A stretch of 64,000 nt of DNA from Arthrobacter mobilis (GCF_012395835.1 NZ_JAAZSQ010000006.1:136218-200217), one strand, 5' to 3'. Positions 1 through 8,914 are shown, numbered from the stretch's first letter. Notes: generated from the sequence alone by a model not told the origin. Translations and numbers: made by a program.

Positions 1-603
1 GTCGTGGACCGTCTGCTTGCGGTGCATCCAGGCCGCGTAGGTGACGCCGTCGGAGTCCTTGATGTCCTCGGACACGCGGAAGCCCAGGTCCTCGAGGTAC
101 TTGCGCCCGCGGGGGACGTCCGGGATGACCTGGTTGAAGTGGTCCAGGCGCACCAGCTCGCCCGCGGAGTAGAGGTCGTAGCGCATGTGCAGCCGCTCGA
201 CGTGGTCGGTCTCGTAGAAGAACTCGTACGGGAAGCCCAGCGGGTCCTCGACGCGGACCGAGTCGCCGATGCCCTTGACGAAGCCTTCCTTGCGGCGCTC
301 GGTACGGCAGCCGAGCTCCTGGTAGTAGGCCTCGGCCTTGTCCACGTCCTCCGGGGTGCGGACCCGGTAGGAGAAGGCGGCGACGGCGGCGACCGGGCCC
401 TTGCGCAGCACCAGGTTGTGGTGGATGAACTCCTCGAAGGAGCGCAGGTAGATCGCGTTCTCGTCCTCTTCGGTCACGTGCAGGCCGAGCAGGTCCACGT
501 AGAACGCGCGGGACTTCGCCAGGTCGGTGACCACGATTTCCATGTACGCACAGCGGACGATGTCCGGGGCCGGGACGGAGGGCTTGGGAATCTCGTTGCT
601 CAT
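1..603 (-). CDS. hpaD: Homoprotocatechuate 2,3-dioxygenase (HpaD), C-terminus cut by window edge
   Basis: Extradiol ring-cleavage dioxygenase that opens 3,4-dihydroxyphenylacetate to 5-carboxymethyl-2-hydroxymuconate semialdehyde. The 201 visible codons start at an ATG preceded by AAGGA and read through two vicinal-oxygen-chelate modules. The text closely matches, from memory, the Fe/Mn enzymes of Brevibacterium fuscum and Arthrobacter globiformis: the RLDHFN segment carries the first metal His (H155 in the family numbering), and the last visible residues, TVHD, place the acid-base His at residue 200. The second metal His and the Glu ligand lie beyond the window. The gene follows hpaE with a 29-nt gap on the same strand, as the next pathway step in a leftward hpa operon. 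Only the 3' end is missing, so the identification is firm. Confidence 0.95.
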   Translation of the reverse strand, partial: MSNEIPKPSVPAPDIVRCAYMEIVVTDLAKSRAFYVDLLGLHVTEEDENAIYLRSFEEFIHHNLVLRKGPVAAVAAFSYRVRTPEDVDKAEAYYQELGCRTERRKEGFVKGIGDSVRVEDPLGFPYEFFYETDHVERLHMRYDLYSAGELVRLDHFNQVIPDVPRGRKYLEDLGFRVSEDIKDSDGVTYAAWMHRKQTVHD

Positions 604-632
604 TGTTCCTTCTTCTTTCGTCGCTGAAGCTG

Positions 633-2150
633 TCAGTAGTCGATTTCGGAGGCTTCCACGACGCCGAACTTCGGCGTGTGGACCTTGCCCAGGGTGATGT
701 GCACAGCCTGCTGGTCGGTGTAGAAGTCGATCGAGCGGTAGCCGCCCTCGTGGCCCAGGCCCGAAGCCTTCACGCCCCCGAACGGGGTGCGCAGGTCGCG
801 GACGTTGTGGCTGTTCAGCCACACCATGCCGGCCTCGACGTTCTGCGCGAAGTTGTGCGCGCGGGTCAGGTTCTGGGTCCAGATGTAGGCGGCCAGCCCG
901 TACTTGGTGTTGTTGGCCAGCTCCAGGGCCTCTTCGTCGGTGTCGAACGGGGTGATCGCCACGACCGGGCCGAAGATCTCCTCCTGGAAGATCCGGGCAT
1001 CCGGGGCCACGTCGGCGAAGACGGTGGGGGCGACGTAGTTGCCCTCGGGCAGGTGCTCGGGGCGGCCGCCGCCGGCCAGCAGCCGGCCCTCGGTCTTGCC
1101 GATCTCGACGTAGCTCATGACCTTCTTGTAGTGCTCCGGGTGCACGAGCGCGCCGACCTGGGTCTTCGGGTCGTGCGGGTCGCCGACCACAATGTTCTTG
1201 GCACGGGCGGCGTACTTCTCGAGGAACTCCTCGTAGACGCCGCGCTCGACTAGGATGCGCGAGCCTGCCGTGCAGCGCTCGCCGTTGAGGGAGAAGACCC
1301 CGAACAGCGCCGAATCGATGGCGGCGTCCAGGTCGGCGTCGGCGAAGACCACGCAGGGGCTCTTGCCGCCGAGCTCCATGGACAGGCCCTTCAGGTTCGC
1401 TGCCGCGTTGCGGAAGATGGTCTGGCCGGTGGTGGTCTCGCCGGTGAAGGAGATCAGCGGAACGTCCGGGTGCTTGACCAGCGCATCGCCGGCTTCCTCG
1501 CCCAGGCCGTTGACCAGGTTGAAAACACCGGCGGGCACGCCTGCGGCGGTGAAGATGTCGGCCCACAGCGAAGCCGAGAGCGGGGTGAACTCGGCCGGCT
1601 TCAGCACCACGGTGTTGCCGGTGGCCAGGGCCGGGGCGAGCTTCCAGGACTCGAGCATGAACGGGGTGTTCCACGGGGTGATCAGGCCCGCCACGCCGAT
1701 GGGCTTGCGGTTGACGTAGTTGATCTGCGAGCCGGGCACCTTCATGGCGTCGTCGAACTGGGCGACGATCAGGTCGGCGAAGAAGCGGAAGTTCTCCGCC
1801 GCGCGCAGCGCCTGGCCCTTGGCCTGGGTGATCGGCAGGCCGGTGTCGAAGGTCTCCATCTCGGCCAGGCGGTCTTCCTGGGCCTCGACGGCGTCGGCGA
1901 TCCGGTTCAGCACGCGGGCCCGCTCGCGCGGCTTCATCTTCGGCCACGGGCCGTTGGTGAAGGCCTCGCGGGCGGCAGCGACGGCGGCGTCGATGTCCGC
2001 CTTCTGCCCGGCCGCTGCCGTGGCGTAGGTCTGGTTGGTCACCGGGTCCAGCACATCGAACGTCTCGCCGCCGACGGAATCGACGAACTTGCCGTTGATG
2101 AAGTGCTGGATGTGGGTGGGCAGGTTCTCGGGAACGTAGTGCTCGGCCAC
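633..2150 (-). CDS. hpaE: 5-carboxymethyl-2-hydroxymuconate semialdehyde dehydrogenase (HpaE)
   Basis: NAD-dependent aldehyde dehydrogenase, 505 aa, a normal length for the family. It oxidises the ring-cleavage product of HpaD to 5-carboxymethyl-2-hydroxymuconate. The general base Glu sits in MELGGKSP (E259) and the catalytic Cys in GERCTAG (C293); the N-terminal TPWNTPF segment is typical of the cofactor fold. The start is GTG, with GAAAGG a few bases upstream. It lies between the GntR regulator and hpaD on the same strand, which favours HpaE over a generic aldehyde dehydrogenase. The substrate is inferred from context and family likeness. Confidence 0.92.
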   Translation of the reverse strand: MAEHYVPENLPTHIQHFINGKFVDSVGGETFDVLDPVTNQTYATAAAGQKADIDAAVAAAREAFTNGPWPKMKPRERARVLNRIADAVEAQEDRLAEMETFDTGLPITQAKGQALRAAENFRFFADLIVAQFDDAMKVPGSQINYVNRKPIGVAGLITPWNTPFMLESWKLAPALATGNTVVLKPAEFTPLSASLWADIFTAAGVPAGVFNLVNGLGEEAGDALVKHPDVPLISFTGETTTGQTIFRNAAANLKGLSMELGGKSPCVVFADADLDAAIDSALFGVFSLNGERCTAGSRILVERGVYEEFLEKYAARAKNIVVGDPHDPKTQVGALVHPEHYKKVMSYVEIGKTEGRLLAGGGRPEHLPEGNYVAPTVFADVAPDARIFQEEIFGPVVAITPFDTDEEALELANNTKYGLAAYIWTQNLTRAHNFAQNVEAGMVWLNSHNVRDLRTPFGGVKASGLGHEGGYRSIDFYTDQQAVHITLGKVHTPKFGVVEASEIDY

Positions 2151-2189
2151 GATCTACCTTTCTTTCTGGGGGTTGTTCTCGGTGGTCTG

Positions 2190-2879
2190 TCAGATGGCGG
2201 AGGGCGGCTGGTTCTGCTGCGCCATGTAGGCGTTCAGCGTGGCCGTCCGGTGCGCCCGGGCGGCCATCTCGATCTCGTGCAGGTCGGCGCCGGATTCGAT
2301 CAGTGCCAGCAGCTTCTCGTGTTCCTCCACGGATTGGCGGGCGCGCCCCGGGACCAGGTCGAAGGTGGAGGCGCGCATCGCGCTGAGCCTGTTCCAGCCG
2401 CGGTGGACCAGGTCCAGGATGTGCGGGTTGGGGCAGTGCCCGTACAGGATCGCGTGGAAATCGTTGTTGATCCGGCTGAAGCGGGCCGGCTCGAAGTTCT
2501 CCAGGCAGGCGCGCAGCTCGCGGTTCAGGTAGCGCGCCCTGGTGATGTCCTCGGCGGTGATCAGCGGGGCCGCCAGGGCCGTGGCCGCGCCCTCGATCAC
2601 GCTCAGGGTCTGCATCGTGTGCAGGTAGAGCATGGCATCGACGCCGGCCACGGTGGCCCCGACATTGCGCTCGAATGTCACCAGGCCCTCGGCCTCCAGC
2701 CGGCGCAGCGCCTCGCGCACGGGCACCACGCTGAAGCCCAGCTCATCGGCGATCGTGCTGAGTACCAGGCGGTAGCCCGGGACCAGGCTGCCGCTGGTGA
2801 TGCGCTCCTTGAGGGTCTCGTAGGCCTGCTCCGACTTGGAGACGGCGGCCGCGGGGCCCGCGGGGGTGAGGGTGGACAT
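2190..2879 (-). CDS. GntR/FCD-family transcriptional regulator of the hpa genes
   Basis: A 229-residue regulator with an N-terminal winged helix (about residues 15-80, including SVVPVREALRRLEAEGLV) and a C-terminal all-helical FCD ligand-binding domain with its usual acidic and histidine residues (for example NNDFHAILYGHC and the C-terminal MAARAHRTATL). ATG at 2879 was chosen because it sits 11 nt after the stop of the FAH-RraA gene and starts just ahead of the DNA-binding domain; the frame stays open further upstream but would run into that gene. It lies inside the leftward hpa operon, and a perfect GntR-like palindrome lies at 4482-4493 in the divergent promoter region. It is therefore probably an autoregulating repressor induced by an aromatic acid or pathway intermediate. 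The inducer is unknown. Confidence 0.88.
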   Translation of the reverse strand: MSTLTPAGPAAAVSKSEQAYETLKERITSGSLVPGYRLVLSTIADELGFSVVPVREALRRLEAEGLVTFERNVGATVAGVDAMLYLHTMQTLSVIEGAATALAAPLITAEDITRARYLNRELRACLENFEPARFSRINNDFHAILYGHCPNPHILDLVHRGWNRLSAMRASTFDLVPGRARQSVEEHEKLLALIESGADLHEIEMAARAHRTATLNAYMAQQNQPPSAI

Positions 2880-2890
2880 CGCAGGATCCG

Positions 2891-4414
2891 TTACTGTTCG
2901 CCGCGGGCCGCGACCCATTCGCGGTACTTGGCCAGCCACTTGGCGTTCATCGGGAAGAGGCCGTCAACCTTATGGCCTTCCTTGACCATTTCGAAGACGA
3001 AAGCGTCCTGGCGCTCCTGCTCGACGGCTTCATCGGCCACTTCCTCGGCCAGCGACGGCGGCAGCACCAGGATGCCGTCCTCGTCGGCCACAATGATGTC
3101 ACCGGGCTGGACGGTCGTGCCGCCGCAGGCAACGGTGACGTCCGTGTCCCAGGGGACGTGCTTGCGGCCCAGCACCGCCGGGTGGGCATTGGAGTAGAAG
3201 GCCGGGATGTCCAGTCCGGCGACGGCCGACAGGTCGCGCACGCCGCCGTCGGTAATCACTCCGGCGGCTCCGCGCACCTGGGCGCGCAGGGCCAGGATGT
3301 CCCCGAGCGTGCCCGCTCCCTTTTCGCCGCGGGCCTCCATCACCAGTACATCGCCTTCGTTCAGCGCGTCGATGATGCGCTTCTGCGCGTTGTAACCGCC
3401 GCCGTGGGTCTTGAACAGGTCCTCGCGGTTGGGCACGTAGCGCAGGGTGCGCGCGGTGCCGATCACCTTGCGGCCCGTCTTGGTCGGCTGCAGGCCGTCG
3501 ATGCTGACGTTGTTCAGGCCGCGCTTGCGCAGGGCAGCGGAAATGGTCGCCGTGGCCACCGACGCCAGCTTGGCCTTCAGTTCCTCGGTCAGCACCGGAG
3601 CCTGGGGCTCGAGCCCGGCGGCTTCGGCGGAACCGTAGGCCTCCTCGCGGTCCTTGTCGGTGACCTTGGGCAGGTCGCCGAAGTCGGCGAAGGGCTCCTC
3701 GCCCTGGGTGACCGTCGTGGTCAGCCGGCCGCTGCTTAGGCCGATAGAGCCTTCGCGGGGCACAGTGTCGACCTCCACCTCGACGACGTCGCCGGGGACG
3801 ATCACGGAGGAGCCGGCCGGCGTGCCGGTGAGGATGATGTCGCCCGGCTCCAGGGTCATCAGCTGGGACAGGTCCGCCACGATCTGTGCGAACGGGAAGA
3901 TCAGCGCGTCCGTGGTGTCTTCCTGGACGAGCCCACCGTTGACCCAGGTGCGGATCCGCAGGCCTGCGGGATCAACCAGCTCGGCCGGGATCAGGGCCGG
4001 CCCGACCGGGGTGAAGCCGTCCCCGGACTTGGATCGGATGTTGGAGCCCTTGTCCGCGTACTTGATGTCGTACACGCCAAGGTCGTTGCTGGCGGTGACG
4101 GCGCCGACGTAGCTCCAGGCCTCGTCCAGGCCCACCCGCCGGGCCGGCTTGCCGATGACCAGGGCCACCTCGCCCTCGAAGGCGAGCAGTTCGGTGCCTG
4201 CGGGGCGCTCCACGGTGCCGCCGGACAGGCTCAGCGACGAGGAGGCCTTCATGAAGTAGGACGGGGTGGCCGGAATGCGGCCGCGCTGGGCCGCCCGGGA
4301 ATGGTAGGAGAGGTGGACGGCCAGGACCTTGCCGGCGTTCTTCAGCACGGCGGCGTCCACCGGCTGCAGCCGGCTGTCCTGCGAAACTTCCTGGGCAATG
4401 TTGCCTTCGGACAA
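2891..4414 (-). CDS. hpaG: FAH-RraA fusion: homoprotocatechuate-pathway decarboxylase/isomerase joined to an RraA/HMG-aldolase-like domain
   Basis: A 507-residue two-domain protein. Residues about 25-235 are a fumarylacetoacetate-hydrolase fold with the metal-site pattern FEGEVALVIG, the FTPVGPALIP segment and the LTGTPAG turn, as in HpaG (decarboxylase and HHDD isomerase). Residues about 275-480 are an RraA/HMG-CHA aldolase domain with GAGTLGDILA and the TDGGVRD motif (R393, D394) that binds substrate and metal in the pyruvate aldolases. The best start is TTG at 4414, with AGGAGG 5 nt upstream; an ATG just before it is in another frame. The gene heads the leftward hpa operon. The first domain fits its context well. 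The second may be a class II pyruvate aldolase completing the pathway (an HpaI substitute); that role is inferred. Confidence 0.88.
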   Translation of the reverse strand: MSEGNIAQEVSQDSRLQPVDAAVLKNAGKVLAVHLSYHSRAAQRGRIPATPSYFMKASSSLSLSGGTVERPAGTELLAFEGEVALVIGKPARRVGLDEAWSYVGAVTASNDLGVYDIKYADKGSNIRSKSGDGFTPVGPALIPAELVDPAGLRIRTWVNGGLVQEDTTDALIFPFAQIVADLSQLMTLEPGDIILTGTPAGSSVIVPGDVVEVEVDTVPREGSIGLSSGRLTTTVTQGEEPFADFGDLPKVTDKDREEAYGSAEAAGLEPQAPVLTEELKAKLASVATATISAALRKRGLNNVSIDGLQPTKTGRKVIGTARTLRYVPNREDLFKTHGGGYNAQKRIIDALNEGDVLVMEARGEKGAGTLGDILALRAQVRGAAGVITDGGVRDLSAVAGLDIPAFYSNAHPAVLGRKHVPWDTDVTVACGGTTVQPGDIIVADEDGILVLPPSLAEEVADEAVEQERQDAFVFEMVKEGHKVDGLFPMNAKWLAKYREWVAARGEQ

Positions 4415-4738
4415 AGCATCCTCCTGTGGGGTCCAGCCTGCGGCGGACGGGCTGTGAGGGGTACAAGCTGTGATGTACGAAATCGTATACGATCCATCAT
4501 GGCCTGTGCCAGCCATCACGTCAAGGCCTCGGCCGGACTTTTCCGCGGGTCCCGGCTCCAGCTTCCGGCACCGTGGCCGGGGAAACCCGACTGTGCGCTG
4601 TGCGCCACTTTTTCTTCGCTCACACCAAACAATCCGGCCGGGGCGCGGACCTAAGGTGAATGCCAAGAACGGGAAAAGCCGGCGCCGGACGCCGGGCCGA
4701 TCCCCGGGAAAACCTGCCACTTTCTTAAGGAGAATGCG
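4415..4738. promoter_or_regulatory. Divergent control region between the two hpa arms
   Basis: A 324-nt gap separating the leftward fusion gene from rightward hpaC. It has no convincing coding frame. It holds the ribosome-binding sites of both genes (AGGAGG for the fusion, AAGGAG for hpaC) and one strong palindrome at 4482-4493. Clear -35/-10 pairs could not be assigned by eye in either direction. The region is expected to carry both promoters. Confidence 0.6.
4482..4493. promoter_or_regulatory. Probable GntR operator
   Basis: ATCGTATACGAT is a perfect 12-bp palindrome. GntR proteins of the FadR/VanR type bind short palindromes with a central GTATAC-like core, and the neighbouring GntR gene belongs to that subfamily. 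It lies 68 nt upstream of the fusion-gene start, where bound repressor could block leftward transcription and possibly the divergent hpaC promoter. Confidence 0.6.
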
Positions 4739-5230
4739 ATGACTGCACAGCTGCAGGACGTCAGCAGCGGACTGGATGCCCGCGAACTGCGCAACACCTT
4801 CGGCAACTTCGCCACCGGCGTCACCGTGGTGACCTACGAGCATGAGGGCCAGGTCCTGGGCGCCACGGTCAACTCCTTCACCTCCGTTTCCATGGAGCCG
4901 GCATTGGTGCTGGTGTCCCTGATGCGCTCGTCCAAGGCCGGGCAGTTGCTGGACGGCCGCCCCTTCGCAATCAACATCCTCAATGACGCCCAGCATGCCA
5001 CCGCGCTGCAGTTTGCCGGCAAGCCCCAGGACGGACATGCCATCGAGTGGAACCTCGACGGCGAGGCCCCGCGGCTGGCCGACTCGCTGGCCTGGTTCAC
5101 CTGCCGCCCCTGGCGGCAGTACGACGGCGGCGACCACGTGCTGGTCGTTGGCGAAGTCGCCGGCTTCGGCCACCGTCCCGACGCCGAGCCGCTGGTCTTC
5201 TACCGCGGCGGCTGGCGCGCCGTTTCCTAA
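4739..5230 (+). CDS. hpaC: Flavin reductase of 4-hydroxyphenylacetate 3-monooxygenase (HpaC)
   Basis: Small flavin:NAD(P)H reductase, 163 aa, supplying reduced FAD to HpaB. It has the flavin-reductase-like split-barrel: FGNFATGVTVVTY at the start, ATVNSFTSVSMEPALVLVSL in the flavin-binding strand region, FAINIL, and a C-terminal strand ending in LVFYRGGWRAV. ATG at 4739 has AAGGAG 8-9 nt upstream. Its stop is 48 nt before the hpaB start, so the two are probably co-transcribed. Placing the reductase before the oxygenase reverses the enterobacterial hpaBC order. Confidence 0.92.
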   Translation: MTAQLQDVSSGLDARELRNTFGNFATGVTVVTYEHEGQVLGATVNSFTSVSMEPALVLVSLMRSSKAGQLLDGRPFAINILNDAQHATALQFAGKPQDGHAIEWNLDGEAPRLADSLAWFTCRPWRQYDGGDHVLVVGEVAGFGHRPDAEPLVFYRGGWRAVS

Positions 5231-5278
5231 TCCTTCCGATCGCCTCATACTTCGAACATGCAACAAGGAGAACATCGC

Positions 5279-6862
5279 ATGACCGCCACGACGACCGAGC
5301 AGCCGATGATGGTTGACGGCAAGGTGACCCGGCCGATGAACGGCAAGGAATACCTGGAGAGCATCCGGGACGACCGTGAGGTCTACATCTACGGCGAGCG
5401 GGTCAAGGACGTCACCACCCACCCGGCGTTCCGCAACTCCGCCCGGATGATCGCCCGCCAGTACGACGCGCTGCACGATCCGGCCACCAAGGACGTGCTG
5501 ACAGTGCCCACGGACACCGGCAACGGCGGCTACACCCACGCCTGGTTCCGTGCCCCCAAGTCCTCCGAGGACCTGCTGGCCGGCCGCGACGCCATCGCCG
5601 CCTGGGCCCGGCAGTCCTACGGCTGGATGGGCCGTTCCCCGGACTACAAGGGCTCCTTCCTGGCTTCCCTCGGCGCCAACGACGAGTTCTACAACCCCTA
5701 CGAGCAGAACGCGCACCGCTGGTACAAGGAGGCCCAGGAAAAGGTCCTCTACTGGAACCACGCGATCGTCAACCCGCCGATCGACCGCAACCGCCCGGCG
5801 GACGAGGTTGGCGACGTCTTCGTGCACGTGAAGAAGGAAACCGACGCCGGCATCGTGCTCTCCGGCGCCAAGGTCGTGGCCACCGGCTCGGCGATCACCA
5901 ACATGAACTTCATCGCGCATTACGGGATGCCGATCAAGGATAAGCGCTTCGCCGTCGTCGCAACCCTGCCGATGAATGCCCCGGGCATGAAGTTGATCTC
6001 CCGCGCCTCCTACGCGATGACCGCCGACGTGATGGGCAGCCCGTTCGATTACCCGCTCTCCTCCCGCCTGGACGAGAACGACGCGATCCTGGTGCTCGAC
6101 GACGTGCTGGTCCCGTGGGAGAACGTCTTCGTCTACGGCGATGTGGAGAAGGTCTCCCAGTACTCGGTGAAGTCCGGGTTCAAGGCCCGCCTGCTGCTGC
6201 ACGGCTGCACCCGGCTGGCCGTGAAAATGGACTTCCTCACCGGGCTGCTGGTCAAGGCCTTGGAGCTGACCGGCACCTCGGACTTCCGCGGCGTGCAGAC
6301 GCGGATCGGCGAGGTCATGGCCATCCGGCACCTGTTCTGGTCCCTGTCCGAGGCCATGGCCCGCAACCCGGAGCCGTGGAAGGGCGGCCGCGAGGGCTAC
6401 GTACAGCCGGACCGCATCGCGTCGATGGCCTACTCCTGGTTCTCCACCCAGCAGTACCCGAAGATCCGCGAGATCGTGCAGAAGGATCTGGGCTCGGCGC
6501 TGATCTACCTGAACTCCAACGTTGCAGACTTCCACAATGAGGACATCCGCCCGTACCTGGACAAGTATGTGCGCGGCTCCGGCGGGATCGAGGCCATGCA
6601 GCGGGTCAAGACCATGAAGGCGCTCTGGGACGCCACGAACTCAGAGTTCGGGTCCCGGCACGAGCTCTATGAGCGGAACTACCAGGGCAACCATGAGGGC
6701 GTGCGCCTGGAGATCCTGAACGTGACCAAGGGATATGGGCTGACCCAGCAGTTCACCGACTTCGCCGACCAGTTCATGAGCGAGTACGACGAGAACGGCT
6801 GGACGGTGCCGGACCTGTTCGGCAATGAGGACGTTAACATGATTGGAAAGTTCAACTTCTAA
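5279..6862 (+). CDS. hpaB: 4-hydroxyphenylacetate 3-monooxygenase, oxygenase component (HpaB)
   Basis: FADH2-dependent hydroxylase converting 4-hydroxyphenylacetate to homoprotocatechuate, 527 aa. The protein shows the HpaB-family N-terminus ([20 protein letters not shown]), the central [10 protein letters not shown] region, and the [20 protein letters not shown] segment typical of the acyl-CoA-dehydrogenase-like flavin fold. ATG at 5279 follows AAGGAGAACATCGC; an in-frame ATG 21 nt earlier lacks such a site. It is the last gene of the rightward hpaCB unit and is followed directly by a hairpin (6866-6920). Confidence 0.95.
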   Translation: MTATTTEQPMMVDGKVTRPMNGKEYLESIRDDREVYIYGERVKDVTTHPAFRNSARMIARQYDALHDPATKDVLTVPTDTGNGGYTHAWFRAPKSSEDLLAGRDAIAAWARQSYGWMGRSPDYKGSFLASLGANDEFYNPYEQNAHRWYKEAQEKVLYWNHAIVNPPIDRNRPADEVGDVFVHVKKETDAGIVLSGAKVVATGSAITNMNFIAHYGMPIKDKRFAVVATLPMNAPGMKLISRASYAMTADVMGSPFDYPLSSRLDENDAILVLDDVLVPWENVFVYGDVEKVSQYSVKSGFKARLLLHGCTRLAVKMDFLTGLLVKALELTGTSDFRGVQTRIGEVMAIRHLFWSLSEAMARNPEPWKGGREGYVQPDRIASMAYSWFSTQQYPKIREIVQKDLGSALIYLNSNVADFHNEDIRPYLDKYVRGSGGIEAMQRVKTMKALWDATNSEFGSRHELYERNYQGNHEGVRLEILNVTKGYGLTQQFTDFADQFMSEYDENGWTVPDLFGNEDVNMIGKFNF

Positions 6863-6865
6863 CGT

Positions 6866-6920
6866 GTGGGGCAGGCCCTGCGTGCCGCTGGTGCGCCACG
6901 CTTCGGACCCGCCTGCCCAC
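6866..6920 (+). terminator. Hairpin after hpaB
   Basis: Arms GTGGGGCAGGC (6866-6876) and GCCTGCCCAC (6911-6920) pair with one bulged base; inside them GCGTG and CACGC form a second stem. It starts 4 nt after the hpaB stop. There is no U tract, so termination efficiency cannot be judged. Confidence 0.5.
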
Positions 6921-6942
6921 CCTTAGCCAAAGGTTCCCGTCA

Positions 6943-7896
6943 TTGGCAGCAGCAACGGTGTCTTCCGTCGATATCTCCGACCTGACCGAATGGAGACGGA
7001 CGGTGGCATCGTTGCTGCTGCCATTGGACATCCAGACCGATGACGAGAACTTCCATGCCAGGATTGACGCCATTACCGTCAATGGCATCCGGCTGTTCAC
7101 CGTCAGTGCCACCAGGCACTGGCTGGAGCGGACCGCGCGGCTCGCTTCCTCCGGCGCCGACCCGTTCTTCAGCATCTCCCTGCAGCTGGAGGGTTCCAGC
7201 ACCATCAGCCAGCACGGTCACCGGGACCTGCTGCTGCCGGGGGACTTCACCGTCTACGACTCCACCGTCCCCTACGAGCGCCGCTTCGAGGCCGACTCGA
7301 CCTCGCTGGTGGTGATGTTCCCGCAGCAGCTGATCAACCTGCCGCCCAAGGCGCTGGCGGGCATCGCCGGGATGCGGATTTCCGGCGCCGAGGGACTGGG
7401 GGCCATCGTGTCCGCGTTCCTGGCCGGGGTGGCCCGCAACCTGACGGCGCTGGAAGGGCGCCTGGGCCTGAGCATGGCGGCGTCCATGGTGGACCTGGTC
7501 ACCGCCGCCTTCTCCGAGAAGATGGGCATTGTCGCCCCGAACCGTTCCCGCCCGCGGCTGGAACAGATGATGGCCATCCGCGAGTCCATCATGGCCAGGC
7601 TGCCGGATCCGGACCTGACCCCGGACGCCATCGCGGCCGAGCACTTCATTTCCACCCGCCAGCTGCACATCCTCTTCCGCGAGCAGGGCACCACCGTGTC
7701 CACCTGGATCCGGGAACGCCGCCTGGAGATGGTCCGGCGCGAGCTGGTGGACCCGCTCCAGGAGACCGAGAGCATCCGGACCTTGGCCGAGCGCTGGGGC
7801 TTTCCGGACGCCACGCACTTCTCCCGCATATTCAAGGAAGCCTACGGCGTAACCCCGCGCCGGTACCGCCAGGACGCCCTGGGAACTGCCGGCTAG
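6943..7896 (+). CDS. AraC/XylS-family regulator with an N-terminal AraC-binding-like domain
   Basis: A 317-residue regulator. The N-terminal half (about 1-200) resembles the AraC-binding-like sensor domain of catabolic regulators of the FeaR/NphR type. The C-terminal 100 residues hold two helix-turn-helix motifs, ending in the family signature (TLAERWGFPDATHFSRIFKEAYGVTPRRYR). The start appears to be TTG at 6943, with AAAGG about 8 nt upstream; GTG at 6958 is the alternative. It follows hpaCB on the same strand, so it could activate hpa genes, but no binding site was recognised. Its last bases overlap the stop of the convergent kinase gene. Confidence 0.82.
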   Translation: MAAATVSSVDISDLTEWRRTVASLLLPLDIQTDDENFHARIDAITVNGIRLFTVSATRHWLERTARLASSGADPFFSISLQLEGSSTISQHGHRDLLLPGDFTVYDSTVPYERRFEADSTSLVVMFPQQLINLPPKALAGIAGMRISGAEGLGAIVSAFLAGVARNLTALEGRLGLSMAASMVDLVTAAFSEKMGIVAPNRSRPRLEQMMAIRESIMARLPDPDLTPDAIAAEHFISTRQLHILFREQGTTVSTWIRERRLEMVRRELVDPLQETESIRTLAERWGFPDATHFSRIFKEAYGVTPRRYRQDALGTAG

Positions 7897-8843
7897 CCCA
7901 CGGTGGGAGCGCGGTTCGGGGGAGTGGGCACAATCACGCCCCCGGTCGTCGCCGGGCCGCCGGTATCCGCCACGCGCAGGGCGGGAATTTGTCCGGCCGC
8001 TGCCTCCGGCGCCAGATGCGCGGTGACCGTCGGCTCGGACCAGGACCGCAAGGTGACGGCGACATCGTGCGCGCTGGGCCGCGCTGCCGCCTCCCGGGCC
8101 GTCATCGCGCCCAGCAGGCGGACCCAGTCGGGGCCGAGGAAGTCCGGAATCTCCGGATCGCGGAGCAGCCGGGCCACTGCCGCTTCGACCCCCGGGCCGG
8201 GAAACGCCTTCTCGCCCGTGAGGCATTCGATCAGCACCAGACCCAGGGAGTAAATATCGGTGGCCGGCGTGATCGTTTCGCCCAGTGCCTGTTCCGGGCT
8301 GAGGTAGTTGGCGGTGCCGATCGTGGCTCCCTGCGAGGTGGCAGTGGGTGCCTCCATCAGCCGGGCGACGCCGAAATCGGTGAGCCTGGGGTGGTGGCGG
8401 GTGTCCGTGCCGCCGCCGCTGAGCAGGATGTTCGCCGGCTTGATGTCACGATGGATGACACCTTCCTGGTGGATGTACGCCAGCGCATCCGCCAGGTCCG
8501 CGCCGATCTGTGCCACGTCCGCGGGCGGCAGCGGGCCACGCTCCAGCCGGCGGCGCAGGTCTTCGCCCTCGATCAGCTCCATCACCAGGTAGCTGGTCAT
8601 CGCGCCGGAGGAATCCCGGTGCAGCCCGGCGTCCAGCAGCGTCACCAGCCCGGGATGGTTCAGCCTGGCCAGCAGCAGCGTTTCGGTGTGCTGCCGGCGG
8701 TACCTGTCGTCGTCCTCGGTCGTGGGCAAAAAAACCTTGACCGCCACCTCGCGCCCCAGCGCCTCATCCGTTGCGCGGTACACGGAAGCACCCCCGCCGC
8801 TGCCGAGGAGTTCACCCGTTCTGTATCGGCCCCCCAAAAGCAT
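7893..8843 (-). CDS. Soluble serine/threonine protein kinase
   Basis: A Hanks-type kinase of 316 aa. The glycine-rich loop GSGGGASVY is near residue 14, the VAVKV lysine is K36, the catalytic loop is HRDIKPAN (131-138), DFG is at 156-158, and TANYLSPEQ forms the activation-segment end. It lacks the membrane anchor and PASTA repeats of PknB, and a Pro/Ala/Thr-rich tail follows the kinase fold. It stands alone, convergent with the AraC gene (4-nt overlap of the 3' ends), so its substrate cannot be inferred. On the minus strand TACAAT and TATAAC upstream are candidate -10 boxes. Confidence 0.9.
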   Translation of the reverse strand: MLLGGRYRTGELLGSGGGASVYRATDEALGREVAVKVFLPTTEDDDRYRRQHTETLLLARLNHPGLVTLLDAGLHRDSSGAMTSYLVMELIEGEDLRRRLERGPLPPADVAQIGADLADALAYIHQEGVIHRDIKPANILLSGGGTDTRHHPRLTDFGVARLMEAPTATSQGATIGTANYLSPEQALGETITPATDIYSLGLVLIECLTGEKAFPGPGVEAAVARLLRDPEIPDFLGPDWVRLLGAMTAREAAARPSAHDVAVTLRSWSEPTVTAHLAPEAAAGQIPALRVADTGGPATTGGVIVPTPPNRAPTVG

Positions 8844-8914
8844 CTGCGCATCGCCTCCGAGCCGCCGAAATTGATCAGTCTGCTGTTGTTATACGGAAGA
8901 TTGTACCCGCAGAT

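Noticed and set aside
2891-6535. A very long open frame of about 1200 codons on the minus strand across hpaB and hpaC
   Set aside because: Only the part up to 4414 codes for the FAH-RraA fusion; the remainder is antisense to hpaB/hpaC with repetitive His/Gly/Arg/Val-rich text typical of high-GC shadow frames.
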